Of a DNA stretch of 57,665 nucleotides, positions 17,578 to 26,552 are shown in pieces. The notes beneath the pieces were generated by a model, which was not told the origin of the DNA, did no database searches, and saw nothing but the letters and a program-made list of their open reading frames with translations. Every line of letters starts with the position of its first letter. Within the stretch, counting starts at the first letter, position 1. The position numbers were made by a program, and so were the translations under genes. This DNA is from Rhodobacterales bacterium (GTDB lineage Bacteria > Pseudomonadota > Alphaproteobacteria > Rhodobacterales > Rhodobacteraceae), in assembly GCA_002747325.1 (NCBI GenBank), contig PDOZ01000015.1, positions 1 to 57,665 of the forward strand, written 5' to 3'.

Positions 17578-18557
17578 ATGGTGACGCATACCGTCTATAG
17601 TTTGGAAGCCTCCAACGTCACGGTTTCCGGGGGCAAGGAGTTGTCCGGTTATACGGTGGGCGGTGGATCGCATCTGGCAGGCGAAACGATCACCCTTGAT
17701 AACAATGACTGGGTAACCGTCGATATCCATGATTTAGGCGACACGAATTTTGACGATAACGATCCGAGCCAAACCCTTGCATCCGCCATTACCTATGATG
17801 GCACGGAACATGCCGCTGGTCTTGCTATCGAAGCCGAATACAAGGTTGTCGTGCAGGATCCGGATGGAAACACCTATTCCCTGCTGGGCGTTAATATCAA
17901 TGAAGCGGCGCAGGATCCCGATGCCAATGCGTATGGCACGGTAGAGGGGCTGGCCTTTGTCGGAGGGACTGGTGCGTTTCCGCCGATCGGGGTGCCGCTG
18001 ACGGTTATTTCGACGCACGATTTCCCGAAAACAGCTTATAAATCCCTCGCTACGCCGCCCTGTTTTACGGCGGGCTGTCGGATTCAGGCGCCGGGTGGCT
18101 GGCGGGCGGTCGAGACCCTGCGGGCGGGCGATGTGGTGATGACCCGCGATCACGGCGCGCAGGTCATCCCCGAATGCTGCTGCGCTCGGGCATCGCCCGG
18201 CGCATGTTCAACGCTTCGGAAGTGCTGGTCCCCGCCATCAAACTCACCAGCCTGCCCGGCATCTTCATCGACGAAGAGGCCGACAGCGTCACCTATTACC
18301 ACCTGCTGTTCGACCGGCACGAAATCCTCTTCGCCGAGGGCGCGCCGACCGAAAGCCTGCTGACCGGACCGCAAGCGCTCAAAAGCCTGCCCCCGCAGGC
18401 CCGTCGCGAAATCCTGTCCATCTTCCCGGAACTCGCCGATCTGGACGCCCCCCCGAAAGGCGCGCGCCTTATTCCTAATGGCCGGCAACAAAACCGTCTG
18501 ATCGCCCGGCACCTGAAAAACCGCCGTCCCTGCATCGAGCCGCTTCCACCACCGTAA
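17578..18557 (+). pseudogene. Broken Hint-domain (Hint_2) protein
   Basis: The N-terminal 150 residues form a beta-rich exported-type domain beginning MVTHTVYSLEASNVTVSGG. From CFTAGCRIQAPGGWRAVETL a Hint_2 (hedgehog/intein-like) domain starts and runs to TRDHGAQVIPE near 18170. There the frame goes into nonsense. The C-terminal part of the same domain continues in another frame from MLLRSGIARRMF (18173) through TYYHLLFDRHEILFAEGAP to ALFPEL-like ISIFPEL. About 40-50 residues that normally lie between (including the PQHR motif preceding MLL) are missing, so a deletion with frameshift has broken the gene. Intact relatives are frequent in Rhodobacterales as large secreted or surface proteins. 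Confidence 0.8.
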
Positions 18558-18559
18558 AA

Positions 18560-18581
18560 GGGCGGCCTTGGAGGGCCGCCC
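18560..18581 (+). terminator. Hairpin after the Hint pseudogene
   Basis: GGGCGGCC pairs with GGCCGCCC around a short loop directly after the stop codon. No T run follows, so it is a weak terminator at best. Confidence 0.5.
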
Positions 18582-18670
18582 GGTTGCAGTCTTGTGTGGC
18601 ATGGCGCCGTTGCAGAGGAAGCTCCTTTTACAACAACAGGCGCTGCCTTGCCCGACAGGCGGGGGAAGGC

Positions 18671-18970
18671 TCAGTCCTTGTGCCCGGTCAGTTTGTCGAG
18701 GAAGCGGGAGGCACCGGCCATGACAGCGGAGGCACCGGCCAGCGACCAGCCGCCATCCACCGGCAGCACCACGCCGGAGACATAAGCGCCCGCATCCGAG
18801 CAGAGGAAGCCCGCGGCTTTGGCGATATCGTCCGGTTGCCCCAGCCGCGCGATGGGCACGGAGCGGACCACGGCGGTCATGATTTCCTCGGTCGGGGCAA
18901 GGCGCGCCATGCCTTCAGTGCCTTCGATCGGGCCGGGGGAAATCGAGTTGATGCGCACGCCCATCTGCAC
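18671..18970 (-). pseudogene. SDR-family oxidoreductase, C-terminal fragment
   Basis: About 100 residues match the end of a short-chain dehydrogenase: [19 protein letters not shown], then [20 protein letters not shown] and [17 protein letters not shown]. The part before GVRIN, which would hold the cofactor glycine motif and the catalytic Ser-Tyr-Lys, is absent; upstream sequence from 18971 is AT-richer and unrelated. The pattern ([12 protein letters not shown]) is that of 2,4-dienoyl-CoA reductase-like or peroxisomal trans-2-enoyl-CoA reductase-like SDRs. The gene was cut by a rearrangement at about 18970. Confidence 0.8.
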
Positions 18971-19491
18971 AGGCAATACGCACCGCCACATCTATCCCAT
19001 CAGTTCAAACACATCCTCTTCACCTGTGAAGAACCGCGCTACACATTCGCTTTTGTGGAGGCGAGCAAAAGCCTCTTTTACCTGCACCGCTCAACGGAAA
19101 AACGTGAACCACAAACCTATCCTGAAAGGCAAAAGGAACGCCAAAGTATCGAGTCGTTCCTAGTGTGCTGCAGCATTACAAACTCAACATGCCGATTACC
19201 AGTCTTCCGGGTAGCACCACACATACCACGAAGTATTCCAGTTGCTCTCGGTATAGAGGGGGGAAACAGGTAAGGCACCTTGCGAAAAGCGCAACATGAA
19301 CATGACAATCAGAATGCCTGATTAGGCTTATCCGCACCCTTTCAATCTGACAGAAGGAGCTGAGAATTATGAAACCGGATCAGAAATTGTGTATGATGCT
19401 GACCGTATAGTGCTTCATTTCAGCATAAATATCCCCGCGCCTTAACTGTTTTGAAACCTGTCGACCGTAAAATGTAAATCAGGAGGCAGCG
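18971..19491. other. AT-richer stretch of foreign look
   Basis: Clearly lower GC than its flanks. A plus-strand frame in 18971-19273 is open but lacks a start with a ribosome binding site and any recognisable homology. This segment replaced the front half of the SDR gene. Confidence 0.45.
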
Positions 19492-19722
19492 ATGATTCTT
19501 GTTTTTTGTCTGATAGGCTTTTTGATTGGCGCAACGACGGCGGCAGCGGTGTTGATCACCGGCGGTGGGGTGGTCTGGTCCATCCTGACCTATATTTTCT
19601 GCGCCAGCCTGACCATTCTGGCGATGGGCATCTTCGCCAGCCTGCGACGCAAACCGCACCATTTCCGCCCCTTCCTGTCGCCCCCCGCAACCCCGCCGCC
19701 TCGGGTCAGAAAGCCTTCCTAA
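19492..19722 (+). CDS. Small two-span membrane protein
   Basis: A 76-residue protein with two hydrophobic segments (FCLIGFLIGATTAAAVLITG and VVWSILTYIFCASLTILAMG) and a basic, Pro-rich C-terminal tail. An excellent ribosome binding site (CAGGAGG) lies 6 bases before the ATG, which is the main reason to believe it. No family is recognised. Its last 17 bases overlap the end of the convergent acetyltransferase gene. Confidence 0.65.
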   Translation: MILVFCLIGFLIGATTAAAVLITGGGVVWSILTYIFCASLTILAMGIFASLRRKPHHFRPFLSPPATPPPRVRKPS

Positions 19723-20191
19723 CCCTGCCGCGCACCCCGTCCCAGGCACCGGGCCGAAGCGCTATGCCCAAAACCCGGTCCGGGTTGGTGGGAGGGGGCA
19801 TCTCGACCCCCGGCAGCGGCGAAAATCCGAAACGTTTGTAATAAGGATAATCCCCGACCAACATCACCCGCTCTGCTCCGAGATCACGGGCACGGATCAA
19901 GGATTCGCGGATCAACAAACCGCCAAGCCCTTCGCCCTGCCGGGTCGGATGCACCGCCACCGGCCCCAACAATAATGCCTGCGCCGCACCAATCCGCACT
20001 GGCCAATAGCGAATCGCGCCGCCCAACACCCCGTCCGCATCCAGCGCAAGCAACGACAACCCCGCGACCGGATCGACCCCGTCGCGCAACCGATAGGAGG
20101 ACAATGCCTCGCGCCCCGGCGCAAAGCACAAATCATAGAGGTTCTCCACCTCCCACCAATCCTTTGGCGTTTCTTCCCGAAGCGTGTACAT
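19706..20191 (-). CDS. GNAT-family N-acetyltransferase
   Basis: A 161-residue GNAT protein; such enzymes transfer acetyl from acetyl-CoA to an amine. The acetyl-CoA loop is QGEGLGGLLIRESL, preceded by the strand LLLGPVAVHPTR and followed by GAERVMLVGDYPYYKRFGF, the usual YhbS-like pattern. The acceptor is not readable. It is transcribed divergently from mtnP with about 80 bp between the starts. Confidence 0.9.
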   Translation of the reverse strand: MYTLREETPKDWWEVENLYDLCFAPGREALSSYRLRDGVDPVAGLSLLALDADGVLGGAIRYWPVRIGAAQALLLGPVAVHPTRQGEGLGGLLIRESLIRARDLGAERVMLVGDYPYYKRFGFSPLPGVEMPPPTNPDRVLGIALRPGAWDGVRGRVRKAF

Positions 20192-20270
20192 TTCCGATAC
20201 CAGCCAACCCGTCGCTGCCCGCTATATACCGAAACCACCGGGCGCGCGAACCCGAAAAGGAGCCAAATCC

Positions 20271-21137
20271 ATGCGCAAAATCGGCATTATCGGCGGCTCG
20301 GGCCTGTATGAGATTGATGGACTGGAAAACCCGCACTGGCAAAGCGTCGAAAGCCCCTTCGGCCCGCCTTCCGATCAGATCCTGACCGGGCGGCTGCACG
20401 GCGTCGACATGGCCTTCCTGCCCCGGCACGGACGCGGCCACAAACACAGCCCCAGCACCGTGCCCTACCGCGCCAATATCGACGCGTTCAAACGCCTCGG
20501 CGTCACCGATCTGGTCTCGATCTCCGCCTGCGGCTCCTTTCGCGAAGAAATGGCACCGGGGCATTTCGTCGTTATCGACCAATTCATCGACCGCACCTTC
20601 GCGCGCGAAAAAAGCTTTTTCGGTCAAGGGCTTGTCGCTCATGTCAGCCTCGCACACCCGGTCTGCGCCCCCCTTGCCGCCGCCTGTTACCGCGCCGGAA
20701 CCGAAGCCGGCATCCCGATGCACCGCACCGGCACCTACCTCGCGATGGAAGGCCCGCAGTTTTCCACCCTCGCCGAAAGCCGCATGTATCGCGAGCAGTG
20801 GGGCGCCGATGTGATCGGCATGACCAACATGCCGGAGGCCAAACTCGCACGCGAAGCGGAAATCTCCTATGCTTCCGTCGCCATGATCACCGATTACGAT
20901 TCGTGGCACCCGGATCACGGCGCGGTGGAAATCACCGAAATTCTCGCCACGCTAGACGCCAATTCCGCCCATGCCCGCGCCCTGATCGCTCGCCTTCCCG
21001 CCCTGCTCGGCGCAACGCACGAACCCTGCGCCGATGGCTGCAATCGCGCCCTCGATCATGCCATCATGACCGCCCCGGACGCGCGCGACCCGCAGGTCGT
21101 CGCCCGGCTGGACGCCATCGCGGGCCGGGTGCTGTGA
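20271..21137 (+). CDS. mtnP: S-methyl-5'-thioadenosine phosphorylase
   Basis: Splits methylthioadenosine, the by-product of polyamine and homoserine lactone synthesis, into adenine and methylthioribose-1-phosphate. The 288-residue protein starts KIGIIGGSGLYEIDGLE and has RHGRGHKHSPSTVPYRANI, then MEGPQFSTLAESRMYR and VIGMTNMPEAKLAREAEI, the purine nucleoside phosphorylase family-2 signature. The ATG follows AAAAGGAG. The adenine released is a substrate for apt, 676 bp downstream on the same strand, so the two enzymes form a salvage path. Confidence 0.96.
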   Translation: MRKIGIIGGSGLYEIDGLENPHWQSVESPFGPPSDQILTGRLHGVDMAFLPRHGRGHKHSPSTVPYRANIDAFKRLGVTDLVSISACGSFREEMAPGHFVVIDQFIDRTFAREKSFFGQGLVAHVSLAHPVCAPLAAACYRAGTEAGIPMHRTGTYLAMEGPQFSTLAESRMYREQWGADVIGMTNMPEAKLAREAEISYASVAMITDYDSWHPDHGAVEITEILATLDANSAHARALIARLPALLGATHEPCADGCNRALDHAIMTAPDARDPQVVARLDAIAGRVL

Positions 21138-21754
21138 TCCGCGCCGCCGCCCTCCTGCTGGCCCTCGCCGCGACCGCCAGCCCCGCCACCGCCGACCCGG
21201 ACCTCTATCGCGCCCTGTCCTGCGCCGCCCCGCCGGGGGAAGAATGCACCCGCCCCGCGCTGCACTGGCCGCGCGGCAAAACCCTGTCGGTCGCCCTGAC
21301 CCGCATCGACGACGCCTTCCTCGGCCGGCCCAAATTGCGCGCCGGCGCCGCGCTCAGCCGCGCCATCAGCGCCCTCAACGCCGCCAATTTCGGCCTCACC
21401 CTGATCAAAACCAACTCGCGTGCAGACATCGAACTTATTCTTTTGGATCAAAAGGTTGGCAGCGAAATCCCCAACACCGATCCTCCCGCAACCCTGCGCA
21501 AGACCACCCTGCTTCTGGCCCACGACACCGGCACCGGCCTCCTATCAAAAGCCCGGATATATCTCTCCTCCGACCTGCCCACCGCCCATTTCGAAGCAGA
21601 AATCCTGGCCGCGCTGACCCGTGCGATGGGGTTAGACACCCGCGTAACTGGCCGCCCCGAAACCGGCGTGTTAACCAGTATCTCACCGCCGAAAACCCTC
21701 AGCGAAACCGACCGCGAGATGCTGCGCACCCATTACGCCGCCCCGCACGATTAA
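21134..21754 (+). CDS. Secreted protein, possibly DUF2927-like
   Basis: A 206-residue protein with a signal peptide ([19 protein letters not shown], cut near TADPD). The start is GTG at 21134, overlapping the mtnP stop (GTGA), so translation is coupled. The body has [16 protein letters not shown], then [17 protein letters not shown] and [10 protein letters not shown], reminiscent of DUF2927 proteins, whose function is unknown. Two Cys near the mature N-terminus (in [11 protein letters not shown]) could form a disulfide. Located in the periplasm or outside. Confidence 0.75.
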   Translation: MIRAAALLLALAATASPATADPDLYRALSCAAPPGEECTRPALHWPRGKTLSVALTRIDDAFLGRPKLRAGAALSRAISALNAANFGLTLIKTNSRADIELILLDQKVGSEIPNTDPPATLRKTTLLLAHDTGTGLLSKARIYLSSDLPTAHFEAEILAALTRAMGLDTRVTGRPETGVLTSISPPKTLSETDREMLRTHYAAPHD

Positions 21755-21812
21755 CACATTGTCCGCCCGGCCCACTTGCCGCATTATCGGGGCGAACAAC
21801 CGGGGGATTCGC

Positions 21813-22343
21813 ATGAAAACCGTTCGCGACTATATCCGCACCATCGTCGACTTTCCCCATGAGGGCATCCTGTTTCGCGATGTAACCACGCTGTTTGCCG
21901 ACCCGCGCGGCATGCGCCTGTGTATCGACCAGATGCTGCACCCCTATGCCGGGCAGAAAATCGACAAGGTGGTCGGGCTGGAGGCGCGCGGCTTCATCAT
22001 CGGCGGCGCCATCGCCCACCAACTCACCCTCGGTTTCGTGCCGATCCGCAAGAAAGGCAAACTGCCAGGGGCAACCCTGTCGGAAGCCTATACGCTGGAA
22101 TATGGCGAGGCGGTGATGGAGGTGCATGCAGACGCGATCCAGCCGGGGGAAAAGGTGCTGATCGTGGACGACCTGCTGGCGACCGGCGGCACGGCGGCGG
22201 CGGGGATCAAGCTCGTCGAACGGCTCGGTGGCGACATCGTGGGCTGCGCCTTTATTGTCGACCTGCCGGAACTTGGCGGGCGCAAAGTGCTGGAAGACAT
22301 GGGCATGGATGTGCATGTCCTGTGCGAATTTGACGGGGCCTAA
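21813..22343 (+). CDS. apt: Adenine phosphoribosyltransferase
   Basis: Converts adenine and PRPP to AMP. The 176-residue protein starts [19 protein letters not shown] and has the PRPP loop [17 protein letters not shown] and the [12 protein letters not shown] segment typical of Apt. The ATG at 21813 follows GGGGGA. Together with mtnP upstream it recycles the adenine of methylthioadenosine. A palindromic repeat begins at its stop codon. Confidence 0.96.
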   Translation: MKTVRDYIRTIVDFPHEGILFRDVTTLFADPRGMRLCIDQMLHPYAGQKIDKVVGLEARGFIIGGAIAHQLTLGFVPIRKKGKLPGATLSEAYTLEYGEAVMEVHADAIQPGEKVLIVDDLLATGGTAAAGIKLVERLGGDIVGCAFIVDLPELGGRKVLEDMGMDVHVLCEFDGA

Positions 22344-22458
22344 AGCGAAATCGCTTTAATCTATAACATTGAGCATCAAAATTCGCGTTCGAAATCAGCA
22401 AGATGCTGATGGAGAGGCAGAGAATTTTGATTCAAATTTAGCGATTTCTGCTCTAAAG
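22341..22458 (+). repeat. Palindromic repeat after apt
   Basis: Starts TAAAGCGAAATCGCTTTAAT at the apt stop codon and ends GCGATTTCTGCTCTAAAGC, giving inverted ends; an inner pair ATCAAAATTC with GAATTTTGATT flanks a central stem GCAAGATGC. It differs in sequence from the 105-bp family but has the same size, nested-stem layout and position at a stop codon. Might serve as terminator for apt and the convergent MocR gene. Confidence 0.6.
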
Positions 22459-23850
22459 CAGCGACATCAACCTCGCCACCGCCGCGCTTTGGATCGCTTC
22501 GTCATGGGCCGAAAAGCCCAAAATCAGGCCGCTCGCGCGCGGCGGCCCTGCATAATAAGACGACAAAGCCCGCACCCCCAGCCCCGCGGCGCAGGCACGA
22601 CGGGCAACCCTCGCGTCGTCGGCCACCGGCAGCAGCAAATGCATCCCCGACGGCTGATCCACCGGCGCCAACCCCGCCGCGCGTAGCTGCGTCAACATCG
22701 CCCGCCGCCGCGCCCCGTACGTCCGGCGCATGCGCCGCAAATGCCGGGCATAGCCCCCTGAAGCCATGAATTCCGCCAGCGCCGGTTGCGGCACAAGAGA
22801 GGCCTGCACCATCGGCGCGTCCCGGCGCAGCGCGGGTAAAAATCGTTCAGGAACAACGAGATAGCCAACCCGCAAGCCGCTGAAAAAGGTTTTGGAAAAC
22901 GAGCCCGCGTAGAAGCAGCGTCCAGCACGGTCGAGGCTGGTCAGGGCCGGAATGGGCACCCCTTCAAAGCGGAACTCGCTGTCATAATCGTCCTCAAGGA
23001 TCAGGCCATCCCGCGCCTCGGCCCATTCCAGCAAGCGCATCCGGCGCGCCAGCGGCATGGTCATGCCCAACGGATATTGCCGCGAGGGCGTGACCGCCAC
23101 AAGCCCCGCCTCGCCGGAAAACCCTTCAATATCAAAGCCTTGCTCATCCACCGGCAAAGCGGTTACCGGATGCCCCGCTGCGGCAAAACTGTCGCGCAAC
23201 GGGCGGTAGCCCGGCTCCTCCATCCCCAGCCCCGCCCCTTCGGGCAACAGGCGCGCCAGCAGCCGAAACGCCTCCGCCCCGCCAGATGTGATGACCACCT
23301 GCCCCGGCGCGCAGCGGATGCCACGCCAGACCTGTAAATGCCGGGCGATTTCCCGGCGCAGCGGCCCATAGCCAAAGCGCGGCGGCGTGCCCAGCAAATC
23401 CGCCCCCGGCCGCTGCCACGCCCGCTGCAAATGCCGCGCCCAATCGCGATGCGGGAACAGGGCCATATCCGGCAGGCCGGGGGAAAGCGGCAGAATTTCA
23501 TCTGTTTTTTCAATGGGTTCCGGCTTCACATCCACATCCGGCGCCGCGTCTGGCAACAAATCCGGCAGGTTGGCCGCAACGAAGGTTCCCGCGCCGGGCC
23601 GCCCCTCAAGATAGCCCTCGGAAAGCAGTTGGTCGAACGCCGCCAGCACCGTCGCCCGCGACACGCCCAATTCCCCGGCCAGACGCCGCGTAGCGGGCAG
23701 CCGCGCCCCCGCCGGTGCAACGCCGCGATGCACCATCTCCTTCAGCGCCGCGCCAAGTTGCGCCGCCAATCCCCCCGCCTGCCGATCCAGCGACAGGCCG
23801 ATCAGGGCGGTATGAAAATTGGCCTGCTGATTTTCTTCCAAACTGGTCAT
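22453..23850 (-). CDS. MocR/PdxR-type regulator (GntR HTH plus aminotransferase-like domain)
   Basis: A 465-residue regulator. Residues about 20-90 form a winged helix (LPATRRLAGELGVSRATVLA), followed by a class I aminotransferase-like domain. The PLP lysine is in GSFSKTFFSGLRVGY, and DDYDSEFRF is also conserved, so it probably binds pyridoxal phosphate as a signal. It is transcribed divergently from a flavin-binding PNPOx-like gene with only 51 bp between the starts, the classical layout for a MocR regulator and its target. Confidence 0.92.
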   Translation of the reverse strand: MTSLEENQQANFHTALIGLSLDRQAGGLAAQLGAALKEMVHRGVAPAGARLPATRRLAGELGVSRATVLAAFDQLLSEGYLEGRPGAGTFVAANLPDLLPDAAPDVDVKPEPIEKTDEILPLSPGLPDMALFPHRDWARHLQRAWQRPGADLLGTPPRFGYGPLRREIARHLQVWRGIRCAPGQVVITSGGAEAFRLLARLLPEGAGLGMEEPGYRPLRDSFAAAGHPVTALPVDEQGFDIEGFSGEAGLVAVTPSRQYPLGMTMPLARRMRLLEWAEARDGLILEDDYDSEFRFEGVPIPALTSLDRAGRCFYAGSFSKTFFSGLRVGYLVVPERFLPALRRDAPMVQASLVPQPALAEFMASGGYARHLRRMRRTYGARRRAMLTQLRAAGLAPVDQPSGMHLLLPVADDARVARRACAAGLGVRALSSYYAGPPRASGLILGFSAHDEAIQSAAVARLMSLL

Positions 23851-23901
23851 TTATTGCAAACCATATTGCCCCTATCTGCGGGAAACAAGCCAGGAGAACG
23901 C
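23851..23901. promoter_or_regulatory. Shared divergent promoter with direct repeats
   Basis: The 51-bp gap holds TATTGCAAACCATATTGCCC, in which ATTGC occurs twice, 11 bp apart in the same direction. MocR regulators usually bind direct repeats, so this is a plausible operator for both genes. The downstream gene has a ribosome binding site CAGGAGAA. Confidence 0.45.
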
Positions 23902-24576
23902 ATGACAAGCCAAGACACCCTCGCCGTTACCGACCGCTCCCGCCTGCGCCGCGCGCACCAAAAGGGGCATTTCGACCGCAAAACCATCTACGAAATTCTC
24001 GACGCCCAGCCCCTCTGCACCGTCGGCTATGTGCTGAACGGCGCGCCCTATGTCACGCCAACGCTGCAATGGCGCGAGGGCGATCGCGTCTATTGGCACG
24101 GCTCCTCCGCCAGCCGGGCGCTCAAAGCCGGGCGCGGGGCGGAGGTCTGCCTGAGCGTGGCGCTGCTCGACGGCTTCGTACTGGCCCGCTCCGGTATGCA
24201 CCACTCGGTCAACTCGCGCTCCGTCACCCTGTTCGGCACGGCGCACCCGGTGCCAGACGCACAAAAGGAGGCTAAGTTGCAACGCTTCCTCGACGGGCTG
24301 TTCCCCGGCCGCGTGGCCGAATTACGCCGGGACCACCCGCAGGATTTGAAGGCAACGATGATCCTCGGCATGAAAATCGCGGAAGGCGCGGCGAAAATCC
24401 GCACCGGCGGGCCGGTGGACGATCCGGCGGACCTCGACGCGCCGGTCTGGGCCGGGGTGCTGCCGGTTCAGATGCAGGTCGGCCCGCCGGAACCGGACCC
24501 ACACACCCCGCCGGGCACCGCCCTGCCGGAATATGTTAAGAATTTCAGCTTTTGCGCAAAACCGCGCCGGGATTGA
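23902..24576 (+). CDS. Pyridoxamine 5'-phosphate oxidase family (flavin-binding) protein
   Basis: A 224-residue protein with the split-barrel fold of FMN-binding PNPOx-like proteins: YEILDAQPLCTVGYVLNGAP, VTPTLQWREGDRVYWHGS and the later VCLSVALLDGFVLARSG. It resembles the nitroimidazole-resistance/flavin-binding branch more than true PdxH. Its link to vitamin B6 comes from the divergent MocR regulator. The ATG at 23902 follows CAGGAGAA. Its last 32 bases overlap the end of the convergent FAD oxidase gene. Confidence 0.88.
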   Translation: MTSQDTLAVTDRSRLRRAHQKGHFDRKTIYEILDAQPLCTVGYVLNGAPYVTPTLQWREGDRVYWHGSSASRALKAGRGAEVCLSVALLDGFVLARSGMHHSVNSRSVTLFGTAHPVPDAQKEAKLQRFLDGLFPGRVAELRRDHPQDLKATMILGMKIAEGAAKIRTGGPVDDPADLDAPVWAGVLPVQMQVGPPEPDPHTPPGTALPEYVKNFSFCAKPRRD

Positions 24577-25966
24577 GAATGCCGTTGGGGTCAAGCGCGG
24601 CTTTGATTGCTTGCATGGCGGCGTATTTGGCGGGGTCGGCGCGGGTGGCAAGTTCCTGCGCTTTCAGCCGCCCGATCCCGTGTTCGGCGCTGATCGAGCC
24701 GTCGAGTTCCGTCACCAGATCGTAGACCATTCCGGCCAGTTCGGCGCGGCGGCCCGCGTAATCAGCGCGGGTTTCGCCCGGCGGGGCGAAGAGGTTGAAA
24801 TGCAGGTTGCCGTCGCCCAGATGGCCAAAGGCGTTGATGCGAAACGCGCCTTCTTTGGCGATTAACCCCTTGGCACGGCTGAGAAATTCCGGCACGGAGC
24901 CGATGGGCACGGAGATGTCATGCGAGGAAATCGCGCCGATGCGTTTGTTGGCTTCCGGCAGCATTTCCCGCATCTGCCACAACGCCTGCGCCTGCGTCTC
25001 AGACTGCGCCACCACCCCGCCCAGCGCCGCGCCTTCCTCTAGCGCGGCCTCGAACAGCGCCAGCATATCGGCCTGCGGATCGCCCGCGCTGAAGGCGGAA
25101 AGCTCGATCAGAACCGACCAGTCCGGCGGCGCGCTAAAGGGGATGCGGGCGGGGCAGTCGGTCTCTTGCAGAAAGCGCAGCCCCTGCCCGGAGATCAGTT
25201 CAAAGGCGGTCAGACCCGGCCCGAAGGCGTCCGAGGCGCGGCTCAACAGCGCCAGCGCCGCCGCCGGATCGGCAATCGAAATCAGCGCAACCGCCGTTGC
25301 CTTGGGGCGCGGGAACAGACGCAGCGCGGCGGCGGTGATCACCCCCAACGTGCCCTCGGAACCGATCAACAGCCCGCGCAGATCGTAGCCGGTATTGTCC
25401 TTGCGCAGCCGTTTCAGCCCGTGCCAGGTCGTGCCATCCGCCAGCACCGCCTCCAGCCCGAAACACAGCTCGCGGGCATTGCCGTAGCGCAGCACGTTGA
25501 CGCCACCGGCATTGGTAGCCAGCGTGCCGCCGACCTGACAGGAGCCTTCGGAGGCAAGGGAAAGCGGGTAGAGCCGCCCGGCTTGCGCGGCGGCTTCATG
25601 CGCGGCGGCGAGCGTGGCGCCTGCCTCAATAATCATCGTGTTTTCAAGGGGATAGACCGCGCGCACCCGGTTCATGCGTTCAAGCGACAGCACCACCGGC
25701 TTTGGCCCCTCCGGCGCAATTTGCCCACCGACCAGCCCAGTGCCGCCGCCATAAGGCACCACGCCGACCCGCGCCGCATTGGCCGCGCGCAGCACCGCCG
25801 CCACCTCCGCCGTTGATCCCGGCGCCACCACCAGCCCCTGCCCGCGAAACAGCCCGCGCGGCTCCTCGAAATAGCGCGGCTCCGGCGGGCGAAACGCGGC
25901 GTCAGGAAGCGCCGCGCGCAGGCGGGTCTCGAAAGCGGTATCGGCAGGGTTCAATAGCTGCGCCAT
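24545..25966 (-). CDS. FAD-binding oxidase, D-2-hydroxyacid dehydrogenase type
   Basis: A 473-residue flavoenzyme of the FAD-binding type 4 / FAD-oxidase C family, which holds D-lactate, D-2-hydroxyglutarate and glycolate dehydrogenases. The FAD site includes VVPYGGGTGLVGGQIAPEG and LASEGSCQVGGTLATNAGG; the C-terminal domain has INAFGHLGDGNLHFN and ISAEHGIGRLK. Substrate cannot be fixed; D-2-hydroxyglutarate dehydrogenase is a good candidate. The ATG at 25966 is one base after the stop of the upstream acetyltransferase gene; the longer open frame to 26218 is its shadow. Operon: thrC, M16 peptidase, GNAT, this gene. Confidence 0.9.
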   Translation of the reverse strand: MAQLLNPADTAFETRLRAALPDAAFRPPEPRYFEEPRGLFRGQGLVVAPGSTAEVAAVLRAANAARVGVVPYGGGTGLVGGQIAPEGPKPVVLSLERMNRVRAVYPLENTMIIEAGATLAAAHEAAAQAGRLYPLSLASEGSCQVGGTLATNAGGVNVLRYGNARELCFGLEAVLADGTTWHGLKRLRKDNTGYDLRGLLIGSEGTLGVITAAALRLFPRPKATAVALISIADPAAALALLSRASDAFGPGLTAFELISGQGLRFLQETDCPARIPFSAPPDWSVLIELSAFSAGDPQADMLALFEAALEEGAALGGVVAQSETQAQALWQMREMLPEANKRIGAISSHDISVPIGSVPEFLSRAKGLIAKEGAFRINAFGHLGDGNLHFNLFAPPGETRADYAGRRAELAGMVYDLVTELDGSISAEHGIGRLKAQELATRADPAKYAAMQAIKAALDPNGILNPGAVLRKS

Positions 25967-25967
25967 G

Positions 25968-26552
25968 TCACCCCGCATCCGTGCGCCCGCGCCGGTCGTG
26001 GCGCAGATTGGCGAACAGCACATGGTTGCGCCAGCGCCCGTTGATTTGCAGATAGGATTGCGCCACGCCCTCATATTTGAAGCCGCATTTCTCCAACACG
26101 CCGCGCGAGGTGTCGTTTTCCGGCAAAATCCCCGCTTCCAGCCGCGACAGGTCCATATCGGTAAAGGCGTAATGCACCAGTGCGGCGAGGGCTTCGCGCA
26201 TGTAGCCCTGCCGGGCATAACGCTCCCCGATCCAATAGCCGATGGACCCCGCCTGCGCCGGGCCGCGCCGGATATTGTCCAGCGTCAGCGCGCCCAAAAG
26301 CGCCCCATCCTCGCGGCGAAACAGCATCAGCGGCAGCGCCGTGCCATGCGCCGCAGAACGCGCGGCCCAGCGCACCCGGTTGCCAAAACTCTTGCGCGAC
26401 AAATGACCCGGACCGCGCGCCGGTTCCCACGGGGTCAGAAAAGCCTCGCTTTCGGCCCGCAGCGCGGCCCAATCCGGGTAATCCGTATGCACCGGCAGGC
26501 GCAGGGTCATGCGCTCGGTCTCGATGCGGATTTTGCGCCCCCGCCCCAGCAT
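25968..26552 (-). CDS. RimJ/RimL-like GNAT acetyltransferase
   Basis: A 194-residue acetyltransferase of the RimJ/RimL branch, which acetylates protein N-termini or ribosomal proteins. Landmarks are RIETERMTLRLP at the start, GYWIGERYARQGYMREAL for acetyl-CoA binding, and RLEAGILPENDTSRGVLEKC with GFKYEG. Its ATG overlaps the M16 peptidase stop codon by one base, so it is translated from the same message. The target is unknown. Confidence 0.9.
   Translation of the reverse strand: MLGRGRKIRIETERMTLRLPVHTDYPDWAALRAESEAFLTPWEPARGPGHLSRKSFGNRVRWAARSAAHGTALPLMLFRREDGALLGALTLDNIRRGPAQAGSIGYWIGERYARQGYMREALAALVHYAFTDMDLSRLEAGILPENDTSRGVLEKCGFKYEGVAQSYLQINGRWRNHVLFANLRHDRRGRTDAG

Noticed and set aside
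19117..19308. Small genes in the AT-rich segment 18971-19490
   Set aside because: No ribosome binding sites, no homology, and several frames are open only because stop codons are sparse by chance.
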